Part shown: positions 1-7,961 of the stretch, one piece after another
Position numbering within the stretch: position 1 is the first letter of the stretch
How the letters are laid out: the number at the start of each line of letters is the position of its first letter
From: CAZEJS01 sp964512645
GTDB taxonomy: Bacteria; Actinomycetota; Geothermincolia; Fen-727; Anoxymicrobiaceae
Direction: 5' to 3'
Length of the DNA: 53,181 bases
NCBI GenBank assembly: GCA_964512645.1
Contig: CAZEJS010000021.1
Location: 1 to 53,181, forward strand
The notes under the pieces: generated by a model
Database searches by the model: none
Told to the model about the DNA's origin: nothing
What the model saw: the letters and a program-made list of their open reading frames with translations, nothing else
Position numbers and translations under genes: made by a program

Positions 1-193
1 AAGCCGTGGGCCAGGATCCTCAGGAGCATAAGCGGTCTGTCGGAGGCGGTATGATTTGTTTCCATTGGGATAGCCGCCTACTGGGTCTTTACACGAACCC
101 CCGCCGGCCAGGTGCGTCGTCAGCCGCCGGGAGAAACGATACGCGCCAGGTCAGGCTGCGGGAGCGGGTTCCGGATCAAAGCGCGCGCGGGGC
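1..193. other. Left edge, no confident gene
   Basis: Nothing here can be assigned with confidence. On the minus strand an ATG at 29-27 opens a frame (M-L-L-R-I-L-A-H-G) that runs off the left edge, so the first codons of a truncated minus-strand gene could lie here. I see no convincing ribosome binding site for it. The rest is probably the 3' region of the RsbRD-N-like gene that ends at 194. Confidence 0.25.
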
Positions 194-652
194 TCAGGCC
201 GACCCTTCGGCCTCCCTGTCGTCGGCTTCGGAGTAGGCCTCGGTGACGTAGTATATGGCCCGGTCGAAATAGAGGACGACGCGGTTGTTGAGCTCGAGGG
301 CCTGGTAGAGCTCGAGGTTCATGGTGAGGAAGCCTTCCTGGAGCACGAAGAGCCAGATGTGGCGCTTCAGGAGCATCAGGGCCATCACGACCTCTTCGAC
401 GCCATAGCCGTCCGCCCGCCGGGACTCGGCCATGCGCTTGTAGAAGGAAGCGAGTTTTTCCCTGGGGAGGCGGCGCCCCAGGAAGTACCCGATGCGGCTG
501 CAGACGCTCTCGGCCCTCTCGTAGAGTTCGTCCAGGGGCACGTTCCAGTACGAGCGGGTATAAGGGAGCTTGGTGATGTCGTCCACCCACCGGTCCGCGA
601 TAACGGACGAGTTCTTCTCGATTATCCTGGTGAGGTTGCTTGCGATCACCAT
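194..652 (-). CDS. RsbRD N-terminal-domain-like sensor protein
   Basis: A 152-residue, mostly helical, soluble protein. The alternation of hydrophobic helices with conserved-looking pieces such as IADRWVDDI, the Y-rich middle and ALELNNRVVLYFDRAI resembles the RsbRD_N domain, a non-haem globin-like module found at the N-terminus of RsbT co-antagonists and in stand-alone sensors. The ATG at 685 overlaps the -10 box of the upstream promoter, so the ATG at 652, preceded by AAAGGGA, is the better start. It lies 120 nt downstream of the chelatase-like gene but has its own promoter. No STAS domain, kinase or anti-sigma partner is visible nearby, so its partner is unknown. The family assignment is by eye. 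Confidence 0.6.
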   Translation of the reverse strand: MVIASNLTRIIEKNSSVIADRWVDDITKLPYTRSYWNVPLDELYERAESVCSRIGYFLGRRLPREKLASFYKRMAESRRADGYGVEEVVMALMLLKRHIWLFVLQEGFLTMNLELYQALELNNRVVLYFDRAIYYVTEAYSEADDREAEGSA

Positions 653-683
653 CTCGGGTCCCTTTCTCGCGACTGTGTGAGAC

Positions 684-712
684 ATTCTAGTGAATGGTCA
701 TGTGGTTGGCAA
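684..712 (-). promoter_or_regulatory. Sigma-70-type promoter of the RsbRD-N-like gene
   Basis: On the minus strand, -35 TTGCCA (712-707), a 17-bp spacer and -10 TAGAAT (689-684). The predicted transcript starts near 677, about 25 nt before the chosen ATG. The spacing is ideal and five of six -10 bases match consensus. Confidence 0.65.
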
Positions 713-772
713 ATGGACCCGCGGGGCGCAGCCGGCGGACAGCTGCCTCCAGGCGGAGGCCCCCCGGGGCGG

Positions 773-2860
773 TCAGGCGGATGAGGGCAGGTTGCCGGCC
801 GGCTCCCGGCCGGCGGTGGCGACGACCTTCTCCACGATCGATCCGGAGGATACGTTGCGCGCCGGGAAATACGCGCCCCCGAGGGCGTCGGCTATCCGCT
901 TGGCGGCGGTCGGCATCGACGAAAACGGCGAGCCCTCCGTGCGCGGGGCGCTGTCCAGCACCACAGAGGTGATCCCTCTTTCGCGGATATCGCGGGCGAT
1001 AGCGACGGCCTCGGCGATCGGGTCGGAAGAACCCATGGCCACGTTTCCTCCCCCGTCGGAGAGGAGGACCATAACGGGTACGGGCCGGGGTTCCCGGGCG
1101 AGCTCGCGATCGAGCACTCTGTTCGCCAGGGCGAGTCCGTGAGACAGAGGGGTCGCGCCCCCGGCAGTGAGCTCTCCGAGGAGCCTTCCCGCCAGGGCGG
1201 GGCTGGACGTGGGGCTCATAACCAGCTGGGCGGAGTCGTCCTTGAAGACCACCAGGCCGACGCGGTCACGGTTCCGGTAAGCGTCTACCAGAAGCTCGAG
1301 TATCGCCTCCCGCGAAGCCTCCAGCCTCCTTGCCGCCCCCATCGAAGCGCTGGCGTCGACAACGAAGAGTATCGTCGCGCCGCTCTTTCTCCTGCGGACT
1401 TTGACCCTGACGTCTTCCGGCAGGACCTCGGGCCTGCCTTCGGCGGAGGGGCCCCTGGCTGCGGATGCTCTCAGCGTAGCGTCCAGGGCGATGTCCGAGG
1501 GTGAAACACGCGCGGTCACGGCGGGGCTGGCGCTCCTGTAGTAGCGGCCCCTGGAGGCGTCCGGAGCGTTGGCGCGGCGCTTCCCCGGGGATTCGCCGCC
1601 CTGCCGGGCCTCGGGTATGGAGACCTGTTCGAACGGCGGGGTGTCACCGGCCGCCTGTTCCTCGGACACGACAGGCGCGGGTGATCGCACATCCGGGACG
1701 CCGTCCGCCGACTGCTCGAACCCCGGCAGCTCGTCCTGTTCTTCGGCGGCCAGGCCCCTGGTGAGCGACGTCAGGTCGAGTTCCCTGCCGTCTTCCATCC
1801 CCAGAGGACCGCGCCGCAGCCTGTGGCTCAACGCCAGCCCGGCGACCCGCGCGACGTCCCCGGCCTCCACCCGGTCACGCTCTTCGAGCGCGGCGAGGGC
1901 GCGGGCCGAATGGAGCATGGCGAGGTCGGCCCGGTGGCCGTCGGCGCCTGCGCGCTCGACAACGGTGCCGATAGCGGCAAGGATTTGCTCCGGGACCTCG
2001 ACGTCGGCGCAGCGCCCCCTCGCGGCGACGATCTTCTCCCGCAGCTCCTCCTGCTGCGCGTTCCAGGCGGCCTCGAACTCGAGCGGGTTTCTCCCGAACT
2101 GGAGGTTCCGCTTCAGCACCTCCGCGCGCTCGGCGGCGTCCGACCCGGGGTCTACGTCGGCGCAGAGGCCGAACCGGTCCTCGAGCTGCGGGCGGAGGTC
2201 CCCCTCCTCGGGGTTCATCGTCCCCACCAGGATGAAGCGGGCGCCGTGTCGGAAGGATACGCCCTCGCGCTCGACGACGTTGACCCCCATCGCCGCGGAG
2301 TCGAGAAGGATATCGACAATGTGGTCCTCGAGGAGGTTCACCTCGTCGACGTAGAGTATCCCCCGGTTGGCTCTTGCCAGGATGCCGGGGTCGAAAGAGC
2401 GCTCCCCGTGGCGCAGGGCCTTTTCTATGTCGAGGGTGCCGACCACCATCTCCTCGGTGGCGTTGAGGGGAAGGGTGACGATACGCATCCGGGACCTGGT
2501 GGTGGAAAGCGAGCCCTCGAGCGCCAGGTTGCCCGCGCAGTACCCGCAAAGGGATTCGATGTCACGAGGGTCGCACGAGAACGGGCAGTCGCTGACCACC
2601 TCGATCTCGGGGAGCAGGTGGGCAAGTGCCCTGGCCAGGGTGGACTTGGCGGTTCCCCTCCGACCCCGGACGAGGACCCCGCCGGTGCGGTGGTCCACGG
2701 CGCTCAGCAGCAGCGCGAGCTTCACCTGCTCCTGGCCCACGACCGCCGAGAACGGAAAGACGCTTTCTTCCCTGTGCAAGCTCCACCCCTGTTGCTCGCC
2801 GTTTTCCCGGAGACTATATCTGGTGCATCGCCCCGGCTGAATCTCAATATATAGATTCAC
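773..2860 (-). CDS. ChlI/ChlD-type chelatase ATPase with VWA domain
   Basis: A 695-residue fusion of an AAA+ ATPase (BchI/ChlI-like) and a von Willebrand A domain (BchD/ChlD-like), the layout of the ATP-driven motor of Mg- or Co-chelatases. Visible motifs: Walker A GRRGTAKS (66-73), a four-cysteine segment (C92, C96, C105, C108), Walker B ILYVDEVN (168-175), the GTMNPEEG and LEDRFGL sensor/Arg region (213-231), a Pro- and acid-rich linker (370-480), and MIDAS DASAS (502-506). No large catalytic subunit (BchH/CobN) lies within the window, so the metal and tetrapyrrole are unknown; it could equally be a MoxR-like chaperone. The start is a GTG with AAGGAG about 15 nt upstream, which is long; a TTG near residue 27 is an alternative. 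Confidence 0.8.
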   Translation of the reverse strand: MNLYIEIQPGRCTRYSLRENGEQQGWSLHREESVFPFSAVVGQEQVKLALLLSAVDHRTGGVLVRGRRGTAKSTLARALAHLLPEIEVVSDCPFSCDPRDIESLCGYCAGNLALEGSLSTTRSRMRIVTLPLNATEEMVVGTLDIEKALRHGERSFDPGILARANRGILYVDEVNLLEDHIVDILLDSAAMGVNVVEREGVSFRHGARFILVGTMNPEEGDLRPQLEDRFGLCADVDPGSDAAERAEVLKRNLQFGRNPLEFEAAWNAQQEELREKIVAARGRCADVEVPEQILAAIGTVVERAGADGHRADLAMLHSARALAALEERDRVEAGDVARVAGLALSHRLRRGPLGMEDGRELDLTSLTRGLAAEEQDELPGFEQSADGVPDVRSPAPVVSEEQAAGDTPPFEQVSIPEARQGGESPGKRRANAPDASRGRYYRSASPAVTARVSPSDIALDATLRASAARGPSAEGRPEVLPEDVRVKVRRRKSGATILFVVDASASMGAARRLEASREAILELLVDAYRNRDRVGLVVFKDDSAQLVMSPTSSPALAGRLLGELTAGGATPLSHGLALANRVLDRELAREPRPVPVMVLLSDGGGNVAMGSSDPIAEAVAIARDIRERGITSVVLDSAPRTEGSPFSSMPTAAKRIADALGGAYFPARNVSSGSIVEKVVATAGREPAGNLPSSA

Positions 2861-3049
2861 CCAACGTTATTTGCTCTCCTTGTGACCGCGCCGGGATGAC
2901 CGGGACCGGGCGCCTGAAAGGACGGCGCCGGCCCCCGGTCGAATTATTTTTCCGAGGGCGGAGCTCGGCCTCCGGTGGAGCGGGTCGTTTGCCTGGCCCT
3001 GGTCGCTATGGTAAAATGTCCGACGATTTGCCGGCCGGCGGGCGAGGGA
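2861..3049. other. Divergent intergenic region
   Basis: This separates the minus-strand chelatase gene from the plus-strand NlpC/P60 gene. It contains the hairpin listed at 2898-2951. I could not find a convincing promoter for the chelatase gene. Confidence 0.4.
2898..2951 (+). terminator. Terminator-like hairpin upstream of NlpC/P60 gene
   Basis: GACCGGG (2898-2904) pairs with CCCGGTC (2934-2940), and an inner GGCGCC (2909-2914) pairs with GGCGCC (2924-2929). GAATTATTTTTC follows on the plus strand. There is no plus-strand gene upstream, so it may insulate the NlpC/P60 promoter from antisense read-through, or be fortuitous. Confidence 0.35.
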
Positions 3050-3078
3050 TTGCGCGGACCGTGTGACCTGCATATAAT
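3050..3078 (+). promoter_or_regulatory. Promoter of the NlpC/P60 gene
   Basis: -35 TTGCGC (3050-3055), a 17-bp spacer and a perfect -10 TATAAT (3073-3078). The predicted start of transcription near 3085 lies downstream of every in-frame ATG of the coding frame, which creates the start-codon problem described for this gene. Confidence 0.7.
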
Positions 3079-3133
3079 ATGCGCGCTCGACCGGCTCGTA
3101 TCGAAAGCAACGCCAAACGGGGGGTTAGATAGT

Positions 3134-4180
3134 ATCGATGCGAAAAAGCCAAGAACAGGCTTCTTACTGCTGCCGTCACTGCTCGTCATCCTCCTCCTCG
3201 CGGCCGCCCCGGTCGCTGTAGCCCAGACGCTCGACCAGAAGAAGGCCGACGCGCAGCGGGAAGTGAACGCGCTCCAGCAGAGGCTCGAAGATTCCATGGA
3301 GCGTTACAAGTACGCCTGCGTGAAGCTCGACGAGACCCGCGGCAGGATCGAAGAGAACAAGGTGCAGCTGACAGAGGCCGAACAGTCCCTGGCCAGGAAC
3401 AAGGTCCGCCTGAATAACCGCATAAGGGCCATGTACGTATCGCGCCAGTACGGGTTCGTCGATGTGGTGGCGAACTCCGACAACTTCGATCAGTTCCTTG
3501 TCGGGATCGACCTGGCTAAGAAGATCGGCCAGCGTGACGCCGAGCTCGTGACCCAGGTGAAGCAGGCCAAGGCCCAGCTCGAGCAGGCACGCGCGGGTCT
3601 GCAGGAGCAGAAGGCGCAGCAGGAGGCCGCCCGAAAGGAGATCGCGGACGCCAAAGCCGCGGTGGAGGGTGATCTCGCCGGCGCCAGGGGAAAGCTGTCC
3701 AATGTTGAGTCGCAGATACGCGCGGCGATGGAGCAGAGGGTGGCGCAGTCTTCCTCGCGGTCGTCCACCAGCAGCACCCGCGGCAGCACGACGCCTGCCG
3801 ATACGGTGGCCAGGCGTTCGAGGCCGCCCGGAGCTCCACACGGAGGAGTTGTGGGGGTGGCGTATGACCAGCTCGGCAAGCCGTACGTGTGGGGAGCCGC
3901 GGGGCCCGACTGCTTCGACTGCTCCGGTCTGACGATGTACTGCTACAGGGTGGGCGCGGGCATATCGATCTCGCACAGTTCCTATGCGCAGTCCGGATGC
4001 GGGGTCCCCGTCAGCATCGGCGAACTGCAGCCCGGGGATATCCTGGGCTTCCGCGGATGGGGACACGTCGGGCTCTACGTCGGGGGTGACAGCTTCATCC
4101 ATGCCCCCCAGACGGGCGACGTCGTCAAGGTATCCTCACTTTCGGCACGGACGAACTTTTGCGGGGCCGTCAGGCCTTGA
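3134..4180 (+). CDS. Secreted coiled-coil NlpC/P60 peptidoglycan hydrolase
   Basis: A RipA/PcsB-like endopeptidase expected to cut peptide cross-links outside the cell. Layout, numbered from the codon at 3134: signal peptide (KKPRTGFLLL..., to about residue 29), a long coiled coil with an MYVSRQYGFVDVV segment (30-215), a Ser/Thr/Arg-rich linker, and an NlpC/P60 domain with catalytic C263 (FDCSGLT), H311 (GHVGLY) and H323 (FIHAP). The start is not normal. After the predicted transcription start there is no in-frame ATG, GTG or TTG before the signal peptide. ATC at 3134 is in frame, with GGGGGG 9 nt upstream. ATG at 3138 is one base out of frame, and one extra A in the A5 run at 3143-3147 would give M-R-K-K-P-R. 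A one-base sequence error is the simplest explanation. The function call is firm, the 5' end is not. Confidence 0.85.
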   Translation: MDAKKPRTGFLLLPSLLVILLLAAAPVAVAQTLDQKKADAQREVNALQQRLEDSMERYKYACVKLDETRGRIEENKVQLTEAEQSLARNKVRLNNRIRAMYVSRQYGFVDVVANSDNFDQFLVGIDLAKKIGQRDAELVTQVKQAKAQLEQARAGLQEQKAQQEAARKEIADAKAAVEGDLAGARGKLSNVESQIRAAMEQRVAQSSSRSSTSSTRGSTTPADTVARRSRPPGAPHGGVVGVAYDQLGKPYVWGAAGPDCFDCSGLTMYCYRVGAGISISHSSYAQSGCGVPVSIGELQPGDILGFRGWGHVGLYVGGDSFIHAPQTGDVVKVSSLSARTNFCGAVRP

Positions 4181-4203
4181 GGTAATCGGTCAATACTCTT
4201 GTG

Positions 4204-4229
4204 AAGGGCCCCGCGAAGGGGCCTTTCTT
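4204..4229 (+). terminator. Intrinsic terminator after the NlpC/P60 gene
   Basis: AAGGGCCCC (4204-4212), loop GCGAA, GGGGCCTTT (4218-4226), then CTT. It lies 24 nt after the stop codon. Confidence 0.8.
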
Positions 4230-4282
4230 GTCGGGGCAGGCGACCGGGGCGGCGGCGCCCCGGGGGCCGGGAGGTGGCGCCC

Positions 4283-5320
4283 ATGGCGCAGGTCACGCTT
4301 TATTTCGACCCGCTCTTCGAGGAGCACAAGACCGGCTACGGACACCCCGAGAGGCCCGAACGCCTGCCGGTGGCGATGAAGGAGCTCGAGGAGTCCGGCC
4401 TTCTCGACACCGTGGATGTCGTTTCCCCACGGGACGCGACCATCCAGGAGATAGAGCTCGTCCACTCTCCCCGCTACATCGAGCAGGTCATGGAGCTCTC
4501 CCGCGCCGGAGGCGGGCACCTGGACATGGACACGGCTGTCTCAACTGAGACCTACCCGGCGGCCCTAAAGGCGGCGGGCGCGCTGCTCGACAGCGTCGAC
4601 TGGTGTCTCGACGGTGACTCCAGGCGCACTTTCTGCATGGTGAGGCCACCCGGCCACCACGCGCTTCCCGGCAGGGGAATGGGGTTCTGCATCTTCAACA
4701 ACGTGGCGGTCGGCGCCAGGTACGCGCAGAAACGCAGAGGCCTGAAACGCGTCATGATAGTCGACTGGGACGCCCACCACGGCAACGGCACGCAGGACAC
4801 CTTCTACGACGATCCCACCATCCTCTACATATCGCTTCACCAGTACCCGCATTACCCGGGCACGGGCTGGGTAGACGAAACCGGCAAGGGCAAAGGAGAA
4901 GGGTACACCCTGAACTTCCCGTTCCCCGCGGGGACCGGCGAGGAGTTCTACATGCAGGCGTTCGAGAGGGTGGTACTGCCCGCGGGCAGGCGGTTCGAGC
5001 CGGACCTGGTGATGGTATCGGCCGGTTACGACAGCCACGCGGGGGATCTCCTCTGCTCGATGCGTCTGGGCGACTCGTCCTTCCGAAAGATGGCCGGCAG
5101 CCTCGCGGGTTTTTCCGAGGATTGCTGTAGTGGTAGACTCATAGTGACCCTCGAGGGTGGGTACAACCTGAACGCCGAAGCCCGGGCGATCGTGCAGACC
5201 GTAGCCGGGCTGGCGGGGGTCGACATCCCCGGGAAAGACGAACCCGCGCAGGCCTCGGCTTACCCGGATAGGGCGCGGGACGTCATAGACCAGGTGGCCC
5301 GGCAGGCGGGCCTCGACTGA
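4283..5320 (+). CDS. Histone-deacetylase-family amidohydrolase
   Basis: A 345-residue member of the arginase/deacetylase fold (class II HDAC-like, AcuC/acetylpolyamine amidohydrolase relatives), which removes acyl groups from lysines or polyamines using zinc. Motifs: GHPERPERL (20-28), RPPGHH with the catalytic His pair (H125, H126), DWDAHHGNGTQ with zinc ligands D163 and H165, SAGYDSHAGD with third ligand D250, and the LEGGYN tyrosine (Y294). The ATG at 4283 is chosen over GTG 4274 because GGGAGG ends 8 nt before it. The gene follows a terminator, and I see no clear promoter in the short gap. The true substrate cannot be told from sequence; no acetyltransferase or polyamine gene is adjacent. 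Confidence 0.9.
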   Translation: MAQVTLYFDPLFEEHKTGYGHPERPERLPVAMKELEESGLLDTVDVVSPRDATIQEIELVHSPRYIEQVMELSRAGGGHLDMDTAVSTETYPAALKAAGALLDSVDWCLDGDSRRTFCMVRPPGHHALPGRGMGFCIFNNVAVGARYAQKRRGLKRVMIVDWDAHHGNGTQDTFYDDPTILYISLHQYPHYPGTGWVDETGKGKGEGYTLNFPFPAGTGEEFYMQAFERVVLPAGRRFEPDLVMVSAGYDSHAGDLLCSMRLGDSSFRKMAGSLAGFSEDCCSGRLIVTLEGGYNLNAEARAIVQTVAGLAGVDIPGKDEPAQASAYPDRARDVIDQVARQAGLD

Positions 5321-5364
5321 GGACATCCGGCAAGACCGTTGGTCGGGATTGAAAGGCGGCGGAT

Positions 5365-6462
5365 TTGGACCTTCAACCACTGCTGGCGCTGTCGGTAGAC
5401 AACGAGGCTTCGGATATCCACATCAAGGCCGGAAGCCCGCCGTTCCTGCGCGTCGACGGCGCGCTGTTCGAAGCCGACTACCCGAGGCTCTCGCCGACCG
5501 ACGTGGTAGAAATCGCCTTCTCGTTGATGGACGAGAAACAGGCGCGTGAGTTCCACGAGACCAACGAGGCCGACTTCGCCTACAGCGTGGCGGGGCTCGG
5601 GAGGTTCCGAGCGAACATCTTCAAGCAGCGGGGCACGATCGGCATCTCCATCAGGCGGGTGCTGACCAAGAAGATCCCCACCTTCGAGGAGCTCGGTCTC
5701 CCGCCGGTCCTGAAGCGGCTCGCCGAAGAAGCCAGGGGGCTGGTCCTCATCACCGGGCCCACCGGAAGCGGAAAGACCACGACCCTGGCGTCGATAGTCG
5801 ACTACCTCAACGAGTCCCAGAGGCTCAACATCATCACTATCGAGGACCCCATCGAGATCCTGCACGTAGACAAGAAGTGCATCATCCACCAGCGCGAGAT
5901 AGGCTCGGACACCGACTCGTACAGGGAAGCGCTGCGTCACGTGACCAGGCAGGACCCCGACGTGATCCTGGTCGGCGAGATGCGTGACGTGGAGACTGTT
6001 ACCTCCGCCATGAACATAGCGATGACCGGCCACCTCGTCCTCTCTACGTTCCACACCCAGGACACCACCGAGACCGTGAACAGGATGATCGACTTCTTCC
6101 CCCCGACACAGCAGAAACAGGTCCGAATAACGCTCACCAGCACCCTTGGCGGGGTCATAAGCCAGTTGTTGCTCCCGCGTTGCGACGGGGGCGGACGCGT
6201 GCCGGCGGTGGAGATCATGGTCATGAACGGACGCCTCGCGGAGTGCCTGCTCAACGAGGAGCCCACGTCCGTGATGCGCGAGATCATCGCCGACGGGGAG
6301 TTCTACGGGATGCAGACGTTCAACCAGTCGCTGGTCTCGCTGTACGCCGACGGGCTTATCGATTTCCAGACGGCGATGAAGGCGTCGAACCAGCCTCACG
6401 ATTTCATCCTGATGGCCAAGCAGATGGGGCTTCCCGTCGAGGAGACGCTGGCGATCCGCTAG
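5365..6462 (+). CDS. PilT-type twitching/secretion ATPase
   Basis: A 365-residue hexameric retraction-type ATPase. Walker A is GPTGSGKT (131-138), the Asp box is IITIEDPIE, the Walker B region is ILVGEMRD (201-208), the His box is MTGHLVLSTFHT (220-231), and the C-terminal GMQTFNQSL is typical of PilT. The family's AIRNLIRE motif is only loosely matched (SVMREIIADG). The start is TTG at 5365 after a purine-rich AAAGGCGG. The last 4 bp overlap the convergent diguanylate cyclase gene. No other type IV pilus gene is present here, so it either serves a pilus encoded elsewhere or has been recruited to another task. Confidence 0.9.
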   Translation: MDLQPLLALSVDNEASDIHIKAGSPPFLRVDGALFEADYPRLSPTDVVEIAFSLMDEKQAREFHETNEADFAYSVAGLGRFRANIFKQRGTIGISIRRVLTKKIPTFEELGLPPVLKRLAEEARGLVLITGPTGSGKTTTLASIVDYLNESQRLNIITIEDPIEILHVDKKCIIHQREIGSDTDSYREALRHVTRQDPDVILVGEMRDVETVTSAMNIAMTGHLVLSTFHTQDTTETVNRMIDFFPPTQQKQVRITLTSTLGGVISQLLLPRCDGGGRVPAVEIMVMNGRLAECLLNEEPTSVMREIIADGEFYGMQTFNQSLVSLYADGLIDFQTAMKASNQPHDFILMAKQMGLPVEETLAIR

Positions 6463-7961
6463 CCGTCCGGGGCCGGTCGGTCCCCCGGGTCGCCGCCGGC
6501 CACCCTGTTCCTGCCCGACTCCTTCGCCCGGTACAGCGCCCCGTCCGCCGCCGCGACGAGCCGCTCCGGCGAGAGGTCTTTATTATCGAACGCGGCAACC
6601 CCCATGCTGATCGTGACGCCCAGGGGCGAGGCCTGGCCCTCGACGCGCACTTCCAGCTCCGCGATCCTCGAGCGCAGCTTCTCCGCGACTTCCGTCGCCT
6701 CGCGCCGGCCGGTCTCCGGCAGCAGGACGGAGAACTCCTCGCCGCCGTACCGGTAGACCCGGTCGACCTCGCGCCGGCCGGTGTTGAGCTCCTCCGCGAC
6801 GGCGCGCAGTACAACGTCCCCCGCCTGATGCCCGTAGGTGTCGTTGAGTTTCTTGAAGTGGTCGATGTCGGCCATGATGAACGAGAAGGGGTGCTCGTAC
6901 CGCGCCGAGCGCACGATCTCGCGGTCCAGGTCGCGCATCAGCTTCCGGTAGTTGTACAGCCCCGTCAGCGGGTCTGTGATCGCCAGGCGGTTGACCTGTT
7001 CGAACAGGTACGCCCTCTGCATCGCCAGGCCGAACTGGTAGGTCAGGGCCTGCGCGAGCTGTACGTCCTCAGGGCTCATGGCGTCGGGGTGCCTGCGCCG
7101 AAGGTGCAGCACGCCAAGCAGGGTGCCGCCCCCCTCTATAGGCAGGCAGATGCAGGAGCCGGTGGCGACTTTGCGCAGGTTCGGGCACTTCCCGTCCGTG
7201 GCCAGGTTGTCCACCGCGACCGCACGCATATCGGTGCAGGCCTGGCAGGCGGAGACGCTTTCTACGCCCCGCTTCATCATCTTGTCCAGCACCTCGTCGC
7301 TGTACCCGAAGGAACCGGTGATGGTCATGCTCCCGGTCTCGCCGTCCACGCTGTAGATGAGGCCCGAGTCAGCGTTGAAGACCTTGCGCGCCTCCTCGAG
7401 GCCCTCGGTGAAGATGTCCTTGAGGTGGTTCTTGGTGCTGATGGTGCTGATCACCATTACAAGGGCGTTGGCGCGCGTAAGCCACCTCCGCGAGTCGGCC
7501 AGCGCTTCTTCGCGCTCGGAGGCCAGCTGCCGCATGTTGAAGTACAGGCCGTGCGAGGCGCGGGTGAGCAATGTGGCGAAATAGGTCACGAGCATCGCGG
7601 TGACGGTGAAGCGCGCCAGCACGCTCACGTTCGCGAGGGTGCCGCTCGGCTCGTGGAGGAACAGCTCCAGCGACAGTGCGCCCACCAGGACCACTATCAG
7701 GATGTAACGGAGCTTCGACTCCGTAACGAGGCTCACGAAGCTCAGGATGGCGATGCTCGCGACCACCACCAGCGCCGTCGCGTTGGAGACCCTGAAAATG
7801 CACAGGAAGACCAGCAGCAGCGCTACGAAGAGCGCGACCGCGGCCGTCCAGGTGGTCCTCTGCAGTTCGTTCATCTTGAGGATGCGTGATTTCATGGCTG
7901 GTAAAGGACGGCGAAACGCCCCGATCGGGCCGGTGGCGCGAATTCCAGGCTTGTTGGTCAA
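6459..7961 (-). CDS. Membrane diguanylate cyclase with Cys-rich GAF domain
   Basis: 500 residues predicted to make c-di-GMP. Several N-terminal membrane helices (about 36-132) are followed by a short helical linker, a GAF domain (about 165-315) and a GGDEF domain (about 325-490). The active site is GGEEF (406-410), and the product-inhibition I-site RxxD is intact (R397-D400). The GAF domain has five cysteines, C239, C242, C259, C270 and C272; two are in a CxxC and two in a CxC, which may indicate a metal, haem or redox sensor. The TTG start at 7961 overlaps the TGA of the upstream gene as TTGA, implying translational coupling. It is the last gene of a minus-strand run of four. Confidence 0.88.
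   Translation of the reverse strand: MTNKPGIRATGPIGAFRRPLPAMKSRILKMNELQRTTWTAAVALFVALLLVFLCIFRVSNATALVVVASIAILSFVSLVTESKLRYILIVVLVGALSLELFLHEPSGTLANVSVLARFTVTAMLVTYFATLLTRASHGLYFNMRQLASEREEALADSRRWLTRANALVMVISTISTKNHLKDIFTEGLEEARKVFNADSGLIYSVDGETGSMTITGSFGYSDEVLDKMMKRGVESVSACQACTDMRAVAVDNLATDGKCPNLRKVATGSCICLPIEGGGTLLGVLHLRRRHPDAMSPEDVQLAQALTYQFGLAMQRAYLFEQVNRLAITDPLTGLYNYRKLMRDLDREIVRSARYEHPFSFIMADIDHFKKLNDTYGHQAGDVVLRAVAEELNTGRREVDRVYRYGGEEFSVLLPETGRREATEVAEKLRSRIAELEVRVEGQASPLGVTISMGVAAFDNKDLSPERLVAAADGALYRAKESGRNRVAGGDPGDRPAPDG

Noticed and set aside
92..108. Residues C92-C108 of the chelatase ATPase as a novel metal site
   Set aside because: As I recall, a similar four-cysteine insertion occurs in many ChlI/ChlD fusion proteins, so it is a family trait. 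Coordinates given here are residue numbers of the 773-2860 protein.
2975..3133. Upstream in-frame ATGs at 2975 and 3008 for the NlpC/P60 protein
   Set aside because: They lie upstream of the predicted transcription start (about 3085), and the residues they add do not look like protein or signal peptide.
3079..3137. ydaO/c-di-AMP riboswitch in the NlpC/P60 leader
   Set aside because: Such switches often control NlpC/P60 genes in Actinobacteria, but the leader is only about 50 nt and lacks the conserved core.
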